Assembly: GCA_001695595.3 (NCBI GenBank)
Contig: MBPM02000012.1
Coordinates: 682,001 to 746,000, forward strand
Direction: 5' to 3'
Length of the DNA: 64,000 nucleotides
Origin: Plasmopara viticola
Lineage: Eukaryota > Oomycota > Peronosporomycetes > Peronosporales > Peronosporaceae
This document shows positions 34,501-43,800 of this stretch, one piece after another; positions within the stretch are counted from its first letter, which is position 1, and every line of letters starts with the position of its first letter. A model generated the notes under the pieces. The model made no database searches. It was given only the letters and a program-made list of their open reading frames with translations, and was not told the DNA's origin. A program made the position numbers and the translations under genes.

Positions 34501-37249
34501 ATTTCGGAACACTAAGAGCTTGAGACGTTTCTAGACGCGCATTATTATACGTGCTCACCTGGGTTGTATTGGGTTGTTTGCCCGATTGTTGTGCGGAAGA
34601 CGCACCCTTCACCGATGGCGCGAAACTAATACAAGTTCCCGATTGGACATCCTTCCCATTTGGCTGGTGCGAATAATTGTGGCTATCGTCAAATTTACTA
34701 CCGCCCGCCATGCGTTGCGAGCGATTTTTAGGTAACGATGATTTCGCTTGAGTGTCAAGCGATGAATCTGGCAGAGGCAAAGGGCGATTGCGCATGCTAG
34801 GTGGAGTCCCAGGTGGCGAACCTGGCGGTATAACGGACGAGGCACGAGACGCAGCACGAGAGCGACGAGTGCTGAGGCGGGGCTGCTCTGGAAACTTTTG
34901 GACTTCACGATTTCCTCGGTCACTTTGAACACCTCGCTTTGAGGTGGCCATAAATCGCCGAGCTGCCTTTTCATTGGCCCGTTCCTGCAATTTTTTGATC
35001 TCGTGCATTCTTTTCAGGTGCTCCTGTTCTAACGACTTCACAATTGACGGTGATCGTTCGTTATCAGGTGTAAATTGAAACGTCTGGACACGATTGCGGC
35101 GCACTTGCTCCAAAATCTTAGACGATCGGGTACTGTTGCGCAAAGAATCTCGTGAGCTGGTAATTGAAGAGCGCGAATCCCTGTTAGGCTTTGCTGCACA
35201 ATATGCCATCAGTCGAGACTCGTTAGAGACGCGATGAGATGATCGAGAGACTCCAGGTGGCGGAGGAGTAAACACTTTTCGCGCAGCGACGCCCTTCGGG
35301 TTTCTGCTTTTAACCTTGTCCGACTTATGAGTCTGAGATCGGTCATCCTCCTGTTCCAGTGGCGATAATAACGGTGGGGGAGGTGGAGGCGGTAACTGGT
35401 TTTTAATCCCATAGCGTGCCGAGCGCGCCTTCGCGAGACTTTGTATCGACACAGTCTTGCTGCCTTGGCTGGAATCTGAGTATTGACTGCCTTGACTAGA
35501 GCTACTGTGGCTTGCTTGCGATGACTTAAAATTTTTCAAAGTGTTAGACTCATGAAAGCTTCTTGAGGCCTCAAAGTCTGAAACTTGACTCGAGTTGTAG
35601 TTGGTGCTCTGAGTAGAACTGTAATCGTCATAAGTCGCCTCCGGCCCTCTATTGTGACCACGATGGCTGGAGGGTTCGTCCTCTAATATCGGTGCTGGAT
35701 CGTACCTTTGCTTTCGATGATCGATATGACTAGCATCATCCTCACTTCCATAATATTTTGAGCGGTCAAACTTGCTACTTATCCCAGAGGCCTGCGAATC
35801 GCTGCTGTTGGCGTAATGCCATGCCGCGCTGCTGGCCGAAATGTTGTCACCCTCCCAACAGGATGAGCTCGTGCCACTAACGCCACTAATGAAGCTGCTT
35901 TCGCTCGAACCGCCATCATAGTATTGACTCTCGTCCATTCCACTGGATGCATCGAACTGGCTAGAGCCATCAAATTGCGTATCAAACTCATACTTCGAGG
36001 CATTAAAGTGACTTGCTGTTATTGAATCGCGACTGACATCCGTAAATCGAGATTGGGCAAATACGCTGTAATCCGATTGCTCCTCGAGCCCGTCCTCACC
36101 ACCATCTTCATCCAAAATATCCTCGGCTTGTTCTCGATACAAACCTGGGTGCTCATGATTTTGCAGAATGTCCGAGTATCGTGTGTTGTTTTGCATTCGT
36201 CTTAAGTCTCCGTGATCGAGCTCGTATTCGTCGCAAGGAGACGCATTATAGCACTTTATACAAACGCGCGTCTTGGCTGGTCCGCGTGCGGTTGATATTG
36301 TGACTTGTGGTGCACACGAGTGACACACAACTTCCCCACATACGCGGCATCGTGTCTTACGTACCAAAAGCGAAAACTTGCGCGAGCAATTGGCACACAA
36401 AGCCCTCGCTCGCTTAGGAATGAGGTCTTTTTTTCTAAGCAACGTCTGTCGTCCCATTCGCGAAGTTTGAATTTCTCGACTGATAGTGACCACGGACAAA
36501 ATACGTTGCTTTAGCGCGGAATTCAACATGAATTGGGGCAAACGACTAGAGCTCTTGAAGTTGATCTGTAAGCTGTGCATCACATCCATGTATCCATCAT
36601 TCTCAGCCTCGACAAATACATAGCCAGACTGGTACATACTTCCTCTCACAACGCCTTCCACTTCAGGACAGCTCGGCAACTTAATCGAGTGCATACTGAG
36701 CACCCATCCTCTACGTCCTGACGCATGTCGAAACGTGTTTTGGCACTCTAAAAAGCAATAATCGCGATCTCGAGAGAAAGCTGAAGGGCCCTCGTACAAT
36801 TGATACTTAGCTGACACTCGGTAAAACAAGTTCTTGGGGTCCCCGTACACTAGAGAGTAGAGCACGCCACAGTCTAAAACGTCCTCTGCTTTCTTGGCAA
36901 CCATATCCTCCGTAGTTTGTTGGTCAAAGTAATGGGCCACTTCCTCAATCGTGCCCATCATGGTCGTCACTCCGCACAGAAATTCCGTGCCGGTCGTACC
37001 TACATTGTCATAACTTCCTTCTCCACGGTACATTTGAATGCCACGGTACTTGCCCGTATAATGCCACTGCACAGGCCCGTCCAGCGTGTGCGCGTGATCT
37101 ACGAGTGCCACAGATGCCTCCTTGGCCTTACGAATCATGTAAGCACGTTCATTCACAGTGAGCGGCGGAGGTTGCCACCCTTCGTTGCGGGGATCATTCG
37201 ACGTGTCGCTATGTGTGCGCCTTCGACTCGAACCGCGCGCTTTGCCCAT
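31544..37249 (-). CDS. giant START–FYVE-like protein with long phosphosite-rich tail
   Basis: The single uninterrupted frame is open from 37357, but I choose the ATG at 37249 (MGKARGSS…, 1,901 residues) because a candidate initiator lies at 37288–37304, inside the longer version. Counting from 37357, residues about 65–305 are the START domain (SRDRDYCFLE, RRGWVLSMHSIKLPSCPE, VRGSMYQSGYVFVE). The FYVE-like finger has all eight cysteines (321/324, 337/340, 345/348, 366/369) but no WxxD and only KTRCRVC in place of RRHHCR. Residues 400–640 are Ser/Gln/Asp-rich, about 650–660 is a proline run (PPPPPPP), and about 1290–1560 holds an RRxS array. HxxRMxEL helices recur at about 772, 1047 and 1714, and a coiled coil lies near 1775–1800. 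Most oomycete START–FYVE proteins are 350–600 residues, so this is unusually long. It probably works as a lipid-anchored scaffold; that is inference. Confidence 0.93.
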   Translation of the reverse strand: MGKARGSSRRRTHSDTSNDPRNEGWQPPPLTVNERAYMIRKAKEASVALVDHAHTLDGPVQWHYTGKYRGIQMYRGEGSYDNVGTTGTEFLCGVTTMMGTIEEVAHYFDQQTTEDMVAKKAEDVLDCGVLYSLVYGDPKNLFYRVSAKYQLYEGPSAFSRDRDYCFLECQNTFRHASGRRGWVLSMHSIKLPSCPEVEGVVRGSMYQSGYVFVEAENDGYMDVMHSLQINFKSSSRLPQFMLNSALKQRILSVVTISREIQTSRMGRQTLLRKKDLIPKRARALCANCSRKFSLLVRKTRCRVCGEVVCHSCAPQVTISTARGPAKTRVCIKCYNASPCDEYELDHGDLRRMQNNTRYSDILQNHEHPGLYREQAEDILDEDGGEDGLEEQSDYSVFAQSRFTDVSRDSITASHFNASKYEFDTQFDGSSQFDASSGMDESQYYDGGSSESSFISGVSGTSSSCWEGDNISASSAAWHYANSSDSQASGISSKFDRSKYYGSEDDASHIDHRKQRYDPAPILEDEPSSHRGHNRGPEATYDDYSSTQSTNYNSSQVSDFEASRSFHESNTLKNFKSSQASHSSSSQGSQYSDSSQGSKTVSIQSLAKARSARYGIKNQLPPPPPPPLLSPLEQEDDRSQTHKSDKVKSRNPKGVAARKVFTPPPPGVSRSSHRVSNESRLMAYCAAKPNRDSRSSITSSRDSLRNSTRSSKILEQVRRNRVQTFQFTPDNERSPSIVKSLEQEHLKRMHEIKKLQERANEKAARRFMATSKRGVQSDRGNREVQKFPEQPRLSTRRSRAASRASSVIPPGSPPGTPPSMRNRPLPLPDSSLDTQAKSSLPKNRSQRMAGGSKFDDSHNYSHQPNGKDVQSGTCISFAPSVKGASSAQQSGKQPNTTQVSTYNNARLETSQALSVPKSSHRGNLAFDVSQLSVDKFRFLSSIAMLEKPGESQEYVTMMERQSLQSSLGDSLLNEDVLAQSSGLVDHINSIRARAAYKLPAEENRQSVELQMMQDKHRKRMEELSKLTANHGVINSVRDSTSTLSGLHDSSVSLPDYSKSGVGIKSASPSTSADIDGEDLDFGNRPLGRIKRSGTIAFKLEEMEQGSDMKIDDGEQSKGFDESDVSIRYNKEAVGNENLSYRLSEESAGVEEENMPNDSSSCPIEHEINEKDGPSFCSNKLGKQEYESKTLFSRNINESFQHEAQVDTSAHEDLVHIEYESESELITSSCNASEEHVKRSITPPRCQSDEYVGHKKSFSANCNMSSRRLSEDVQDGHATSSRRSSERLAQDEYEDLRRDAFESFVTSDQARRSENVKPSRRQSGYFVEPESGLADIANLTSVEPAKCESKEKEHSIGLIQPHRFSKEYTKGSTTPPRRQSMELESVNSKYTASPRRLSEGLERILSRRGSEVGVECEPKRNSCPSKGHTNGFNTPPLRQSEKSVEYECELANSAHRYSETLDEYELDFSSQCPTPSRCSSENNLSTPPRRLSEKSIEHDYESNCLSGENESIHPIYRSSEDFIKHKLERESVLSSESEPEDADSVNCSSEEQVAHEASAPKIRNFSSQPILSEDAFLANGYCAFSNSKQLAQVNELEEDLRSPHVSSDVHQNVVDKGQTNAPVFNNSEHFERLDSSRDSNVSSLDEELINRPTIELFDVIHANRAMCSPNGHDPSDTMLKLEASHLRRMEELNQIALAQLGDRISNFDEDMLGSASHLSMRPDIHTEGDEIQWRSSSVMQEVQCKHQVDMEKLRRRIRQLEEECRESIASVLTPEEMDLSEFDSDDDNMQRGRRSLNGRRSYVSQSSFMCASDLSASTISEHASDDGLEQHNPPLPARILFERIAQLTQLQRAMAEAEDDGDDEEHHDRIKEQYRMLRSIQAEGARQERESLSCESLSEENWI

Positions 37250-37287
37250 GATCCTTACGAATGCGGACTGAAGTAGATGGAATGCGG

Positions 37288-37304
37288 GCGTAAATTGAGT
37301 GCGG
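37288..37304 (-). promoter_or_regulatory. candidate oomycete initiator of the giant START–FYVE gene
   Basis: The minus strand reads GCACTCAATTTACG about 45 bases upstream of the ATG at 37249, fitting the YCAWTTT core of oomycete initiators. If transcription begins here, the in-frame ATG at 37357 cannot be used. Confidence 0.45.
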
Positions 37305-37357
37305 GCAAGCTTCGATGGAGCGACAGGGGCGGTGGCGTAAGGTTCGCTGGCAAGCAA

Positions 37358-39330
37358 AACTTAATGTTTACTTGCACTTTTCGAAGAAAAGCAGAAGGCG
37401 AAAAAAAAAAGTGTGGCACAGTGGTATAATGGTGTAGGACGGTTTCGCTCTCGCTCTCTAGGGTTTTTTACGATCCACAAACCCGGCTGAATTTCAAAAT
37501 ACCAGATGTTGACCTTTTCAAGTGGTCTGATCGTCTAGAATACTCACCTTGAGCGATTACTTTACTGCACAATCGTGTGGAAAGTAAGACCTTGCGTCAC
37601 TTTTCCGAGGCCTTCTTCTATTGTTCTATTAAGGAGACTCAAGGACCCAACGTCACTTTGTTTTATATAATAGAAATCCGATAACCTTTTTATCAATTCA
37701 AGACCCTTGCACCAAAGGCGTGGCATTGTAAATCGCAGATGATATCAACTGAAGTTGTGTTGCAAGTGGACACACTTGCTGAAGGAATGCACGACCGTCA
37801 CATGTCTATCCGTATGACGTAAATTGCAACGGTGTTGGCCAGTAATTCAATCTTCGATGTCACCCATTCAAGAGCATGTCCTACACAAATTATCCGGCTT
37901 GCTTCCCGCAAAAAGAATGAAGCCATAAATTACCTTTAGTATAGCCTTTGAAATCCAATATTGTTGAAATCACCGCTGCAGCTATATATATTGCATCTTT
38001 TCAAGCGAATTGTCAAAAATACTAAAACGAATTGGGGAAGCTCTGTGAGCAAGCACCGACATAATCTGCGACAAAGCCCCGCTAAATGTGATAGCGTGTC
38101 AGTGGCTCCAAGTTGGTATCGGTAAAATAAGAGTTTTTTTCGGCAATCGCTCGCGCTTAACTCAATTTGTCAGCATGCGCTTTGTAATTGTAAAATTTGC
38201 GCGATTACTCAGAGCTTCGAGCGGACTACAGGACCTTTGCCCCTCAAATGAACCGCTTGTGCTCTGACAGATATTTCAAGCTACGTAATTGTCTTAACCT
38301 GATTTGTCTTTCTTATGATTCTTGTATCAGAGCGTATTGAGGAGGCCATATGAGCCTCCAGCTTCTTGTGAGTTATATCGGCTAATGTTCGCCGAAATGA
38401 AAAAAATTGACATTACAGACGAGACAGGGCTTTATACATTTTATTCACACAAAAGTGGCGCGTGGTGGCAAGCAATATGCGGCAAACCCAGATGGAATTG
38501 ACGCGCTCTTAGGGAATTTGCTACAAAAGAAATACATACTGCTTCAGCTAGCGCTCGCTCATGTCTAGATATTAATGATTTGAGGCGTTACATTTCGCGC
38601 GAACAATTCATTGAATCGACTATTTGTGTGAAATCGTAATACAAATTTCCACTTGTCTTGAAAAGCGTGCAAATTAGTGTTTTTGCTTTACAGCACAAAA
38701 TTTACAGAGCCATTCTTTGCGGTGCTCGCCGGATACTTTCAATGATTGGTGTGGGAGTCCAAAGGTTTTTCTTAGATGCAGCGAGACGACAGCCTGGAAC
38801 AGATTGCTATCCACGAGTCTGTAGAATAAAGAGGAGACAGCCTGCTCGCGGCAGCATACAAGCATTTCGCGGTTACAGTGTGACATAACGTAATAGAGTA
38901 AGTACTAAAAAATGAACGCGGCACTGCACACTTGCAAATCCTTATCGTCAACAAATAACGAATGCTTAAATTTTCACTGAGTGGCACGCATCTGCGTCGA
39001 TCCATAGCATCGCGTCTGTCCTCAATTACTGTATGTAAGAGCAACCGCGAGCACTTTCGCCCCGAAAAAAAACAGAAATTTTGTGGTACTCTGCAAACGC
39101 GGTGGTTTTATTAATAGTTTTCTACATGTAGAGTATCGTCAATGTTGAAAAAAAGTGCAATACTTCCTTCTAGCTAATTGAGAAACATTGATTGTACATA
39201 TCGTTTATACAGAGCCCGCCTGGTATAATTGTCGTTGCCATATATTCAGCTTTTTATAAGGGAGCCGCTAACTTCCACCCAGTCTGCGATTATATAGAAC
39301 CCCTAAAAATGAATACCTAGCAATAAATAT
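37358..39330. other. upstream region of the giant gene and intergenic DNA
   Basis: No recognised gene. Frames at 38658–38888 (+), 38674–38886 (−) and 38772–39044 (−) overlap one another and none has a domain I know. A TGGCACAGTGG box at 37413 resembles a tRNA A box but has no matching B box. Confidence 0.45.
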
Positions 39331-39339
39331 TCTTGCAAC

Positions 39340-40800
39340 AATGCATGTAAAAGATAGAACAAAAAAAAATTTATACCAATTTTACCGCATACAATCCGCG
39401 AGCAGCAATTGGGTATATGCAAGGATTTCACGCGTTTGCTCCATATGCATTACGTGGCATGGCACTGGATGGCACTTTTCTCAAGAACAGAGGTTGAGGT
39501 GTGCTGTTGGTGGCGTGTTTCAAAAATGGGAACATTAAGATTCAGATTGTTGCCCCGTCGCATTTGTCAGCAGTGCGACAAGAGTGAATTGAGCGTGGTT
39601 CATCAAGCTTCTGTTCCAGCGTTTACGTGTACTTCCGGCTTCGTAATATTTGATCGTGACAAGACATTAGTGCCAGCAATGGCAAAGAGATACCACATTT
39701 CTTTTACTTACGTCATCTCATGGAATACTCCAAATATAAGTTTAGAAACAAGACGTTGAAGGAACATGCATGGGGCTTAGCACGTGCACTGACCAGGCGA
39801 TCGTAAGAGCCAAAGAAGAAGACCTAATGAAGCTAAATCGCGAGGCAGTGAAATGGCTGGCTGACGCTAGCGATGGGAAGTGGTCCATTGCCCATAGTCC
39901 ATGCTCACGATATGGAATACTTACTTTTGACAACGTCGAATCCAGAAACAAAGCGCTAAAAACATCCGTGAAATACCGATCTCGGATTTTTTTGTGTGGC
40001 GGCAATTGAACGCTGTGTCGGTGCGAAGAGGCTCAAATTTGCTTGACAGACCAAGCAATGGGGTGTGTTACGTCTTATGCTGCCAGTTGCATCACTTCAA
40101 TGTTAAAAGTGTACGAGGAAATAATTTAAGTATGTCCAAGTTCAGCTGCATCGTTTGTCGTGTCGGTTCGAATTACCAGTGGTACCTGCACATGCGGTAA
40201 TGTGAAGGATATGAATGCTCCATGTCGACATTTCATAGCAGCACTCAAGTTCTTTAAGCAGCTGTCACGTGCAATTTGTTATTTGGGGATATGTGGTCAA
40301 CCAAAACGTGAAGGATATGAATGCTCCATGTTGACACCTCATAACAGCACTCAAACTTTCAAATCAGCTTTCACGTGCAGAATTGTTATTCGGTGATATG
40401 TGGTCAACCAAAACGTATACAGTTGCCTACGGTGAAACACCCAAAGTGAAGCCATTAATGACAAAAAAAAATTGTCAAAGAGTGAGCATCTACCACCAAA
40501 TTTATTCGTAAGGATAGGTCGACCCAAAAAGAAGCAAATCGAATCACAGCATGTTACATTAGAAATTGACGCGCCAAAAAAGTATTTATTGATGCGGCAG
40601 CTGTGGTCAAGTGGGACACAACAAGCGTCGATGCACCAGTAATGCGCACCATAAAAGTATAGTTTCGAGTTAGGTGTAGTTTTTTGTTTTGTTATTTTCA
40701 ATATTTTTTTACTTTGTAAGAAGATTTTTTCTATTTTGGTGGAAAAATGGGGATTCAAGGTAGTTTTCCTTTGAATATATTTTTTTCCATTTCATTTGAG
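39340..40800 (+). mobile_element. MULE (Mutator-like) transposase remnant, copy B
   Basis: The plus strand encodes FHAFAPYALRGMALDGTFLK around 39425–39485. Next come a KWSIAHSPCSRYGILTFDNV-like block (39770–40009, including the RYGxxTxNxxES motif typical of MULEs) and an intact SWIM finger (CTCGNVKDMNAPCRH, about 40185–40230). The basic GRPKKKQIESQ-type tail and conserved DAP segments lie at about 40515–40650. Frames shift several times. It is collinear and clearly homologous with copy A at 16.1–17.5 kb. The SWIM region has been tandemly duplicated (40203–40415). Confidence 0.87.
40203..40415. repeat. tandem duplication of the MULE SWIM-finger segment, period 106 bp
   Basis: Unit 1 (40203–40308) and unit 2 (40309–40415) both start TGAAGGATATGAATGCTCC and end GGTCAACCAAAACG. 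Copy A has only one such unit, so the duplication happened after the copies separated. In unit 2 the CRH codons are degraded (TGT to TGA). Confidence 0.9.
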
Positions 40801-40859
40801 AAATAGTATATTTTTCCATTCCTTCTTTTTTTTAAATATTGTATAGGTAAGCAAGCTAA

Positions 40860-43800
40860 AAGGTAGTGCCATCCATATCTTCCCCGATTGGCCAACGCGC
40901 AATTTTGCTCTCAAGCAGCGTTTGAGCTATACGATCAGATGTTTTCTATTGTCTTCACGAGTTCTAACACGCCCAGCACCAAATTCATGTTGATAAAGCC
41001 AAAGGTAGAAAGATTCTTGTCAAATAAAATAAATGACCTGGACCAGAAACTGCACTGCTGAAGCATTTTAACTTGTATTGTCTACTAAATCGAAATAAAA
41101 GAGCTGCATGGGTGCCGACGAAGAGATAAAGAAATTATTGAGCTAAGTGACCGTGCAATATTTGCATATCGCTTGAATTCTAAGCTTTGTTTCTGTTAAA
41201 CCATGAAAGTAATTCTATACCTCGTTGTATTCCCCTGCGTTTGTAAAGCGTACGTGTCTGTCAGGCCATACCGTTGTCGTATGTAGAAAAACATTCTCAC
41301 GGATTGGCGCGATCTCGTGTGGAAGTGGTTCCTACGTTCACCCTTGCGCCATAATGCTTTAATTTTAAAAAATCGGGTATCGCGTTTGGCGACTTCTGAT
41401 GCGCGCAAGCCAAAATTTTATGACGATCGCCGTGTGATAGGCAACAATGATGTCATTCGCATGTGGCAGTGATACAACTGTAATTGTCGTGAGTTACCTA
41501 GAACGAAGAGTCTGTGAGGTAAATTTTTCCGCTGTTTGCTTGCTGATTCTGTTCATGTGGAACAAAAACATGTGATCAGCGCAGTAGGACTTTAGTATCT
41601 CCGTGCTGATGAGGACAACTGTCACCATTCTTCTATACTCGTAGATGGCAACTTTCAAAAGTTAGCATGACCAGCCTTAATATTTTCTATTGCAATGTAG
41701 CTCCATTTCGAAAAAACTTCTCTCTTTGACATGCTATGTGGCAACACTAGTGGCATCTGCCCGTTATTTATAATATAAATACTCGAAGCTTAGTCTAGTA
41801 ATGCTGCATATATACCATATTTATTCGTAGCAGTAAGAAAAGTGTTGGGTCAACATCCTACAATTGTTATCTAATTCTTAAATCTAACACAATGCATAGT
41901 CAATAATTAGAAAATATTCTGCTCTGTGCTAACTTTCAGCTCTTTGGTACTTAATCTCGGTGCCCAACCTTTTTACGGAGTTCTTTGTAGAGAGGTCTGT
42001 TGATCATCAGCATTTTGGCCTTCATAGAGTCATAAGATGCCTTAAGCAATTTCCGAAGCGCTTTCCCTATTCTCGGCAGTGCTACTAAGACGAGTAGCCA
42101 GATAGTGACTTACATAGTCACCACTATATTGGCCATAAGCAATATGTTCGTAAACCGTGTACTCGGGCAGCTGACAGTGTTCCGGTTTAAATCGGATATA
42201 TAGGACTGAGACGTCCAGCGAACAGCTCAACCATGAAGGCTGTCGAGTATTTGACAAAAAACAACGACTCAATACACTATATAAACACTGACTGCAGAAG
42301 AGAAGCACCTTTCGAACAATGACCACTTGGTCGATATATGGCGTCAATCGGTACGCACGTGCACTCTGCGAGCCTCAAACAATCTTTAAGGGCCACAATT
42401 ACCGCTAAATATATATATGTTGAACTAAATTCCACAAAAGTAATTTCTCTGCCGTGACATTATGGCGGCTAGATTCTTTTTTTGCGTCGCAAAGTTCTCT
42501 TCCAAAGAAAATTTCACGGGGTCGCAAGAAGCCTGAATATTAGAACTTCACCAACACTCTAGATATTTTTAGTGCCAAACTCCTGGAGACCAGTTTCGTG
42601 AGTACGTAGATGCTTTGGATACTCAACATATAAGTTTTAGCACTTTGCGCCAAAATCTATATTTGAAAGATACAGGTGCAGTGTGCACACCTAGTTGACT
42701 CCCTTATAAGATTATCAGCAAAGTATCGAGCCATGCGCTCAGAACTCAGAAGTCACAGCCAGCAGACCACAGTTATTTGTCTAAGAGGTCAACCAAGTGC
42801 GTATTACTTCCGATCCAATCTTTTGGTAGTGTGGTCTGAGCCAGTTAAATGTCTCTTGAGAGCTATGCAAAATAAGCTTACGACGCCACATTTCAAAAAA
42901 TCTTGTGTCATTTAATAGCTTTTGCACTTCCAGTAAGAGTACAACATACCCTTACAGTTCGAAAAGCTGAGATAGCCACTACCACCCCTGACTAACACTT
43001 ATGTGCGCAAATTCTGCGCAGCAGTGTATGCGCTTGCTATGGCCCACGGGGTCATTTCTGAGAGTCAAATCGCGATTTTTATAGCGACGACTTTGGACCC
43101 TGGGGGTCGTAGGAAAAGATAGATTTCTTTAGAATGTGACGGACTTGCCAACCTTGACAGCCAAAGTAAACTTTGTGCGTGTCAGCACAAGGTGCTCAAA
43201 GCTATGTCGAAAGCTGCCTCCATTTGCAAAACGTTGCGCACTTGGCTGGCTGCCCGAATCGCACAGCTGTACGGGTATTTCGTTCCTCAGCGCGGTTGTG
43301 GCTATGTGGGGCACTTCACTTGCCTTGTCTCCTTGTCTTACTAGCTAAGTTGTCAGTGAGTGTGTGACTTTTCAGAGGCGCGGGGGAACCTTAGAGCTGA
43401 CAACAGAGTTAAAGCTCTATGGATCGAAGTATTACTCAGAAATTGGTACCCTACGGGTGACGTTGATATACCTTCTACTTTTCGTTGGGACCTCGCGAAG
43501 AGTAGAGGGCATATCGAGGGATCCACTTTGACTGAAATAATTCATGTATCCAATTGCCCCTAAAATTATAATCTTTTGATGGCCTGCTCTTAAATTGCCT
43601 GACTTAGATTGATTCTTTCGCGGCTTAAGTTTGTATATGCTAGCATCCACTTCAATGAATCGCATTGTCTCAAAAGTTACATAAGGTGGCTTTAATGGCT
43701 TTCAAGCTTCGCTTATCACCCTCGAAACAATTATGGACAACTTGTCGAGTTTGCTTTGACAAAGCCTTTTTTGGTCGAGACGATTTGCACGACAGGCAAT

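Noticed and set aside
33119..35000. Several plus-strand ORFs of 60–93 codons and minus ORFs in other frames
   Set aside because: They are shadows of the continuous 1,900-codon START–FYVE frame.
37405..37490. tRNA-like TGGCACAGTGG (A-box match) upstream of the giant gene
   Set aside because: No GGTTCGANTCC B box follows at the right distance and no cloverleaf can be drawn.
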